Assembly (NCBI GenBank): GCA_003526465.1
Contig: DPWD01000362.1
Span: forward strand, 514 to 6,251
Origin: Hyphomonadaceae bacterium
GTDB lineage: Bacteria > Pseudomonadota > Alphaproteobacteria > Caulobacterales > Aquidulcibacteraceae
Reading direction: 5' to 3'
Length of the DNA stretch: 5,738 nt
Within the stretch, counting starts at the first letter, position 1. Every line of letters starts with the position of its first letter. The translations under genes and the position numbers were made by a program. A model generated the notes under the pieces. That model made no database searches, was not told the origin of the DNA, and was given only the letters and a program-made list of their open reading frames with translations. Positions 1-5,738 of the stretch are shown piece after piece.

Positions 1-75
1 GCGCATGCGAGCCGGAGGGGGGTGACGGCGGTGCTGGTTCGGGATGCGCCAAAAATGAAAGCGCGAACTCCCTAG
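1..75 (+). CDS. Possible C-terminal tail of a plus-strand gene (partial, doubtful)
   Basis: Reading frame 1 is open from the left edge to a TAG at 73-75 and encodes 24 residues, ending APKMKARTP. If real, it is the end of a gene running towards gor, so the 83 bp between the two stops would be a convergent intergenic region holding the hairpins. The peptide shows no domain I recognise. An open frame of 24 codons is expected by chance in GC-rich DNA, so this is only a candidate; the sequence left of the window would settle it. Confidence 0.2.
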   Translation, partial: AHASRRGVTAVLVRDAPKMKARTP

Positions 76-93
76 TTGCACCCCCGCCCGCTA

Positions 94-116
94 CCCCTCC
101 CCGCAAGGGGGAGGGG
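94..116. repeat. G/C-rich perfect hairpin downstream of gor
   Basis: A 9-bp perfect inverted repeat, CCCCTCCCC (94-102) and GGGGAGGGG (108-116), surrounds a 5-nt loop, GCAAG. It lies 42 bp past the gor stop. No T-run follows the stem on either strand, so it is not a canonical intrinsic terminator, although a stem this stable could stall polymerase or protect an mRNA 3' end. Its compact palindromic form also fits a dispersed intergenic repeat of the REP type; that is inference, since only one copy is in the window. Confidence 0.6.
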
Positions 117-135
117 GATGCTCGCGACAACCACC

Positions 136-149
136 CAGCGCTTCCGCTG
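136..149 (-). terminator. Weak stem-loop just after gor (possible terminator)
   Basis: On the minus strand CAGCG-GAAG-CGCTG forms a 5-bp stem with a 4-nt loop, starting about 10 nt after the gor TAA. It is followed by GGTGGTTGTC, which is only weakly T-rich. Position and shape suit a transcript end, but the stem is short and there is no real U-tract. It may act with the stronger hairpin at 94-116. Confidence 0.25.
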
Positions 150-158
150 CACGACGCG

Positions 159-1541
159 TTACGCCGGCGCTTCGTTGTCGTGGCTTACCGGCTCTCCCAT
201 CAGCACCAATTCTTCCGCCGCGGTTGGATGCACGGCGCAGGTTGCGTCCCACTGCGCCTTGGTGAGGCCTGCCTTCACCGCAATCGCGGCAAGCTGGATC
301 AGCTCTGGCGCCTCCGGCCCCGCCAGGTGCACGCCGATGACGCGGTCGCTCTCGGCATCCACCACCAGCTTCATCAATGTGCGCTGCTCGTTGCCGGCGA
401 GAATGTTCTTCATGGGGCGAAACACGCTGCGATAGATGCGCACCCTCCCCTTGGCGCGCGCATCCGCCTCGGTGAGCCCCACGCACGCGACCGGCGGGCG
501 CCCGAACACGGCCGAGGCGACATCGGCGTGATCGAACGCCATCGGATTGTCCAAGAACTCACTCTGCACAAAAGCCACCGCCTCGCGGATCGCCACGGGG
601 GTCAGATTGACGCGGTCGGTGACATCGCCGACGGCGAAGATCGACGCGATGTTGGTGCGCGAATACGCATCCACCGCAACCGCGCCATTCTTGGCCAGTG
701 TCACGCCGGCGTTCTCAAGCCCAAGTCCGCCAGTGCTCGGCTCGCGCCCGATGGCGAACATGATCTGCTCGGCCTCGATGCTTGCTCCGTTGCTCAGACT
801 AGCGCGCCTGCGCCCATCGGGAAAAGCGGCGATCTCATTGAACACCGCGCCAGTAACGATATTCACGCCCGTTCGCGCGAGTTCGCTCTGCACGTGATCG
901 CGTAGGTCTTCGTCGAAACCACGCAATATTTTCTCGCCGCGATAGAGCAAATTCGTCTCAACACCCAACCCCGAAAAAATCGAAGCGAACTCCACCGCGA
1001 TATAGCCCCCGCCCGCGACGACAATGCTCTGCGGCAAACGCTCCAGGTGGAACGCTTCGTTCGACGTGATGGCCAATTCCTGCCCCCGCAACTCATACGG
1101 CCGATAAGGTTGGCCACCCGTAGCGATAAGGATGCGCGCGGCGGAAATCGTCTCGCCTGTTTTTTCCACGCGCACCGCGTGCGGCCCGGTCACCACCGCG
1201 CGGTCCTTGAAGATCGTCACGCCTGCGGCGTCGAGATTCTTCCGATAAAGCCCGGAGAGCCGGGTGACTTCGGCCTGCACATTGTCGCGCAATGTCGGCC
1301 AATCGAAGCGCGCGTTCTCGACGCTCCAGCCGAAACCCGCTGCGTCCTTGAACGCTTGCCCGAATTCGGAGGCATAGACCAACAGCTTCTTCGGCACGCA
1401 GCCGCGGATCACGCAGGTGCCGCCAATGCGATACTCCTCCGCAGTCGCCACCCGCGCGCCGGTTTTGGCCGCCAGCCGCGCCGCGCGCACCCCGCCGGAA
1501 CCGGCGCCGATGACGAAGAGATCGTAGGTGTGTTGAGGCAT
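159..1541 (-). CDS. gor: Glutathione-disulfide reductase
   Basis: This 460-residue cytoplasmic flavoenzyme reduces glutathione disulfide to glutathione with NADPH and keeps the thiol pool reduced. The N-terminal FAD fold carries GAGSGG (12-17). The redox-active pair is C43 and C48 in GGTCVIRGCVPKK, the form typical of glutathione reductases. The second Rossmann motif, GGGYIAVEFASIFSGLG (177-193), is followed by R201 and R207 at the positions that read the NADPH 2'-phosphate in the family. The second FAD motif is AVGDVTDRVNLTP (303-315). The C-terminal dimerisation domain ends with HPTAAEE, where H438 and E443 match the catalytic His-Glu pair that works across the dimer. Length is normal and no key residue is missing. 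The ATG lies 3 bp after the stop of the VOC gene, with a weak GGTGA upstream, so translation is probably coupled. Trypanothione or mercuric reductase is unlikely given the motifs and the absence of extra domains. Confidence 0.94.
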   Translation of the reverse strand: MPQHTYDLFVIGAGSGGVRAARLAAKTGARVATAEEYRIGGTCVIRGCVPKKLLVYASEFGQAFKDAAGFGWSVENARFDWPTLRDNVQAEVTRLSGLYRKNLDAAGVTIFKDRAVVTGPHAVRVEKTGETISAARILIATGGQPYRPYELRGQELAITSNEAFHLERLPQSIVVAGGGYIAVEFASIFSGLGVETNLLYRGEKILRGFDEDLRDHVQSELARTGVNIVTGAVFNEIAAFPDGRRRASLSNGASIEAEQIMFAIGREPSTGGLGLENAGVTLAKNGAVAVDAYSRTNIASIFAVGDVTDRVNLTPVAIREAVAFVQSEFLDNPMAFDHADVASAVFGRPPVACVGLTEADARAKGRVRIYRSVFRPMKNILAGNEQRTLMKLVVDAESDRVIGVHLAGPEAPELIQLAAIAVKAGLTKAQWDATCAVHPTAAEELVLMGEPVSHDNEAPA

Positions 1542-1544
1542 GCT

Positions 1545-1913
1545 TCACCGTCCGTTGCGGCACACCGCTTCAACATTGTGGCCGTCTAAATCCAATACGA
1601 ACGCAGCGAAATAATTAGGGTCGTAATGCCGCCGAAAACCGGGCTGCCCGTTGTCGCGCCCACCCGCCGCTAGCGCAGCGGCATGAAATGCCGTTACCGC
1701 CTCGCGCGTTTGCGCGGCAAAGGCGATATGGACCGGCGGAAAAGTGGCGTCGGTCCTCACCAATCCGAACGACCAAGTGCTCACGCCAAAGCCAAGAGCG
1801 TCTCCATCGCGCATCAAGCAACGATAACCCAAGGGCGCGAGCGCGGCTTCGTAGAAGCGCTTTGCGCTCTCCATCTCTCGGACGGGAATGTTGACGTGAT
1901 CGACTATCGACAT
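1545..1913 (-). CDS. VOC (glyoxalase/bleomycin-resistance fold) family protein
   Basis: This is a 122-residue single-domain member of the vicinal oxygen chelate superfamily. It starts DHVNIPV and ends YFAAFVLDLDGHNVEAVC (101-118), the characteristic last strands of the fold. H6, H62 and E115 sit where VOC proteins place metal ligands, so a divalent-metal enzyme is plausible. Its substrate cannot be read from sequence. It resembles the common short uncharacterised VOC proteins rather than classical lactoylglutathione lyase. I chose the ATG at 1913 because the domain begins there and AAGGAGG lies 5 nt upstream; an in-frame ATG at 1937 would add eight residues and put that ribosome binding site inside the gene. 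It is 34 bp after purL and 3 bp before gor, so co-transcription is likely. Being next to gor hints at a thiol or aldehyde detoxification role, but this is inference. Confidence 0.87.
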   Translation of the reverse strand: MSIVDHVNIPVREMESAKRFYEAALAPLGYRCLMRDGDALGFGVSTWSFGLVRTDATFPPVHIAFAAQTREAVTAFHAAALAAGGRDNGQPGFRRHYDPNYFAAFVLDLDGHNVEAVCRNGR

Positions 1914-1918
1914 CAGCG

Positions 1919-1925
1919 CCTCCTT
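1919..1925 (-). promoter_or_regulatory. Strong Shine-Dalgarno for the VOC gene
   Basis: AAGGAGG on the minus strand is a full complement to the 16S anti-SD core CCUCCUU and sits 5 nt before the ATG at 1913. It decides the start of the VOC gene over the ATG at 1937. It is by far the best ribosome binding site in the window; the starts of purL, mipZ and the J-domain gene show none of comparable strength. Confidence 0.8.
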
Positions 1926-1947
1926 CCGTCGCAGCACCGAAGCGCTT

Positions 1948-4179
<2,232 letters not shown>

Positions 4180-4186
4180 GGGGGGC

Positions 4187-4194
4187 GGGATAGC
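4187..4194 (-). promoter_or_regulatory. Candidate -10 element of purL
   Basis: The minus strand reads GCTATCCC, which matches 6 of 8 positions of the Caulobacter housekeeping -10 consensus GCTANAWC, as I recall it. Only about 9 nt separate the GCTATC core from the purL ATG, so a normal start point would fall within a few bases of the start codon. No convincing TTGAC-like -35 stands at the right distance, so this remains a candidate. Confidence 0.3.
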
Positions 4195-4207
4195 GTGTGT
4201 CGCGGGC

Positions 4208-4238
4208 GGGGGGAAGCGGCCCCGCGCGGGAACCCCCC
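4208..4238. repeat. GC-rich inverted repeat in the purL upstream region
   Basis: GGGGGG (4208-4213) and CCCCCC (4233-4238) form outer arms that flank a perfect 10-bp palindrome, CCCGCGCGGG (4221-4230). If transcription starts near the purL ATG, this lies about 26-56 bp upstream of the start point, an operator-like place. It does not resemble the enterobacterial PurR operator. It could also be a chance result of high GC. Confidence 0.4.
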
Positions 4239-4357
4239 ATCTTTCGCCAATGATGCCCCCGATTGTCGGCGACCCTGAAATCCTTGGCGGCGAGCCGGTC
4301 ATGGCCGGCGCCCGATCCCGGCGCGACACGCGCCCAGCAAATTTTAGATTCGCCACA

Positions 4358-4780
4358 CTAGCGTTTACGTTTCAGCAGATGATCGCGTGCGGCTGTGAGC
4401 CGGGCGGCGGCGTTGTGTGCACCGCCGCGGTCGGGATGGGCGCGCGCAATCTTGCGTCGATAGGCGGCGCGAATCTCCGCTTCGCTCGCGTCCGCGCCAA
4501 CGCCGAGAATGCGGCGCGCCTCGGCGTCCTGGGCGTCTTCGGCAGGGGGCGATTCCCGCGGGCGCCCAAGTAGTGCGGGAAAAACGAACCAGCTCAATCC
4601 CGCCAGAACCGCCAAGGTCAGCGCTGGCCCCAAGGCGCCGCGCGACAAGGCGAATAGTCCCAACGCCCCAAGCGCGAGGCTCGGCCAACGCTGCGTCAGC
4701 ATGGCCCGGCGCGCGCCGCTGACGCGCACAAACAGGAGAAATGTGAACGCGAGGGCGATAAGGGCAAGTGCTGGAAGCAT
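4358..4780 (-). CDS. Membrane-anchored J-domain protein, Pam18/Tim14-like
   Basis: This 140-residue protein has a hydrophobic N-terminal half and a C-terminal J domain. Likely membrane helices are about 2-19, 33-46 and 49-71; the first and third are clear, the middle is weaker. The J domain covers roughly 84-136, with ARRILGV opening helix I, the basic helix [14 protein letters not shown], and the HPD tripeptide at 115-117 that stimulates the DnaK/Hsp70 ATPase. HPDRGG followed by [13 protein letters not shown] closely follows the pattern of mitochondrial Pam18/Tim14 and its alphaproteobacterial relatives; there is no Gly/Phe-rich or zinc region as in DnaJ. The protein ends in a basic KRKR. 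The J domain probably faces the cytoplasm to recruit DnaK to the membrane; its client is unknown. The ATG lies 13 bp after the mipZ stop with no good ribosome binding site, so it is probably translated from the mipZ mRNA. Confidence 0.9.
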   Translation of the reverse strand: MLPALALIALAFTFLLFVRVSGARRAMLTQRWPSLALGALGLFALSRGALGPALTLAVLAGLSWFVFPALLGRPRESPPAEDAQDAEARRILGVGADASEAEIRAAYRRKIARAHPDRGGAHNAAARLTAARDHLLKRKR

Positions 4781-4793
4781 TGTGGGCTTGAGC

Positions 4794-5660
4794 TTAGAAC
4801 CGAAGCGGCTCGCCTTCGAGCCCCGGCAGCTTCAGCGTCACGAACAGATCGCGCAATTCCTGACGCGCGGCGAGATGGCTCATGCGCATCTCGCCTGCCC
4901 CGCCAGGTGCGTCGAGGTCAAGAAGCGTTAGCCCCTGCGGAAATAGCTCGCGAAAAATGACGCGTTCGGAAAGGCCGGGGGCGAGCCGGAACCCGATCCG
5001 GTTGGAGAGCGTCTTGAGCGCATCGGCGACGCGCCTCTTGTTCTTGGCCTCGATGCGGTTGGTCGAAGTACGGTTGCGCAGCACTACCCAATCGATCGGC
5101 GTGCGCAACGATGCGGCCTTGCTCTTGCGCGCCTCCCAAACCATCTCGCTGTAAACCGACGGCCGGATCACGTCCTCGCGCACCGCGTCGATGTCGCCGA
5201 GCACGTCGAAATCGACGAAGCTGTCATTGAGCGGCGTCACCAGCGTGTCCGCACAGGCGTGCGCCAGGCGCGAGAGATAGGAATCCCCGCCCGGAGAATC
5301 GATAACGACGAAACTGCAGGTCTCGCTCAGCCTGCGCAGCGCCGCCTTGAACACAGAGCCTTCCTCGGCCTCGGCTGCGTCCAATTGCCTAGCCCGGCTC
5401 TCGGTCACTTCCAGTATCTGCGGCGAGGGCAGCTGCGCCCCTCTTGTTATGTGGCGCACACGGTTTTCGACATAGCGCGTGAGCGTCCGCTGGCGGACGT
5501 CGAGATCGAGCACGCCGGTGCGCTTGCCCATGCGCATGAGCGCCACGGCAAGGTGCATCGCCACGGTCGATTTGCCGGCGCCGCCCTTCTGGTTTCCGAC
5601 CACCACGACATGGGCGCGGCGGGGCGCGGGCGGGGCCTCATAGGCGTGGGCAAGCGTCAT
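4794..5660 (-). CDS. mipZ: Division-site positioning ATPase MipZ
   Basis: This 288-residue protein is a deviant-Walker P-loop ATPase of the ParA/MinD superfamily. In Caulobacter, MipZ forms a gradient from ParB at the poles and inhibits FtsZ assembly, restricting the Z ring to midcell; it stands in for MinCDE. The Walker A motif is KGGAGKST (25-32), with signature lysine K25. The A' motif LDLDVRQRT (51-59) contains D54, matching the residue needed for ATP hydrolysis in Caulobacter MipZ (D42). Walker B is VVIDSPGGD (118-126). Family signatures that separate MipZ from ParA and MinD are TPLNDSFVDFDVLG (142-155), the basic stretch WVVLRNR onwards (191-210), and ERVIFRELFPQGLTLLDL (232-249). There is no MinD-type C-terminal membrane helix. 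The N-terminus is about 12 residues longer than the Caulobacter protein as I remember it. The ATG at 5660 is favoured because it overlaps the stop of an upstream frame as ATGA, but its ribosome binding site is weak. Confidence 0.95.
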   Translation of the reverse strand: MTLAHAYEAPPAPRRAHVVVVGNQKGGAGKSTVAMHLAVALMRMGKRTGVLDLDVRQRTLTRYVENRVRHITRGAQLPSPQILEVTESRARQLDAAEAEEGSVFKAALRRLSETCSFVVIDSPGGDSYLSRLAHACADTLVTPLNDSFVDFDVLGDIDAVREDVIRPSVYSEMVWEARKSKAASLRTPIDWVVLRNRTSTNRIEAKNKRRVADALKTLSNRIGFRLAPGLSERVIFRELFPQGLTLLDLDAPGGAGEMRMSHLAARQELRDLFVTLKLPGLEGEPLRF

Positions 5661-5737
5661 CGGGCCGCCCCGGACAAGCGAGGCGGCGGCGGCGTCTCAT
5701 CGGAAGACGAAGCGCGGAAACACATTGTTAAAGCATC
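5657..5737 (-). CDS. Possible C-terminal end of the gene upstream of mipZ (partial)
   Basis: A minus-strand frame is open from the right edge to a TGA at 5657-5659 and encodes 26 residues, including the acidic/proline-rich DETPPPPR. The stop shares bases with the mipZ start (ATGA), the arrangement often seen in translationally coupled operons. I do not recognise the product. Against it, an open frame this short can occur by chance, and the AT-rich start of the stretch could instead be the mipZ promoter. Confidence 0.35.
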   Translation of the reverse strand, partial: DALTMCFRASSSDETPPPPRLSGAAR

Positions 5738-5738
5738 C

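Larger units (their letters stand above)
4180..4357 (-). other. Intergenic region upstream of purL
   Basis: These 178 bp separate the J-domain gene stop from purL and should hold the purL promoter. Near the J-gene end is an AT-rich patch (about 4338-4350), with a GATTC at 4347-4351 that fits the CcrM methylation site GANTC. The middle shows no gene I can support. The purL-proximal part has a GC-rich inverted repeat (4208-4238) and a -10-like element (4187-4194), listed separately. I see no riboswitch-like fold. Confidence 0.6.

Noticed and set aside
180..905. A 241-codon open frame on the plus strand, antisense to gor
   Set aside because: It is fully overlapped by the well-supported gor gene, has an Arg/His-rich composition and no domain or ribosome binding site.
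1914..1937. Earlier ATG at 1937 for the VOC gene
   Set aside because: It would add MLRRKEAL before the domain and bury the AAGGAGG that is ideally placed for the ATG at 1913.
4180..4356. N-terminal extension of PurL to a GTG at 4356
   Set aside because: The 59 added residues are Pro/Arg/Gly-rich and unlike PurL N-termini, while [10 protein letters not shown] at 4179 fits the family start.
4794..5660. Reading the ATPase as ParA or MinD
   Set aside because: NDSFVDFD and RELFPQGLTLLDL are MipZ signatures. There is no parB or minC/minE beside it and no C-terminal membrane-targeting helix.

Overview
The window reads as an ordinary chromosomal segment of a GC-rich alphaproteobacterium. The best lineage clue is a clear MipZ, the ParA-like division-site ATPase of alphaproteobacteria. 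A Pam18/Tim14-like membrane J protein and a 743-residue small-type PurL fit the same group. A Caulobacterales or Hyphomonadaceae-like host is my best guess, by inference only. I see no mobile element, CRISPR array, tRNA or rRNA, and all five confident genes lie on the minus strand.

In the direction of transcription (right to left) the layout is as follows. (1) 5738-5657: the open end of a possible upstream gene, whose stop overlaps the mipZ start as ATGA. (2) 5660-4794: mipZ, which positions the FtsZ ring. (3) 4780-4358: a small inner-membrane J-domain protein, 13 bp after mipZ and probably in its operon. (4) 4357-4180: a 178-bp intergenic region with a GC-rich inverted repeat and a -10-like element very close to the purL start, suggesting a leaderless or nearly leaderless purL mRNA. 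(5) 4179-1948: purL, a step of de novo purine synthesis. (6) 1913-1545: a small VOC/glyoxalase-fold protein with a near-perfect Shine-Dalgarno. (7) 1541-159: glutathione reductase, gor. (8) 158-1: an intergenic stretch with two small hairpins, one a perfect 9-bp G/C stem, and possibly the tail of a convergent plus-strand gene ending at 75.

Two transcription units are likely: (upstream gene?)-mipZ-J protein for cell division and membrane chaperoning, and purL-VOC-gor for purine synthesis and thiol/aldehyde stress defence. The gaps in the second unit are 34 and 3 bp, so co-transcription is plausible although the functions are not obviously linked. I found no clearly undescribed system. The points most worth checking are the mipZ/J-protein pairing, the apparent leaderless start of purL, and the intergenic hairpin.
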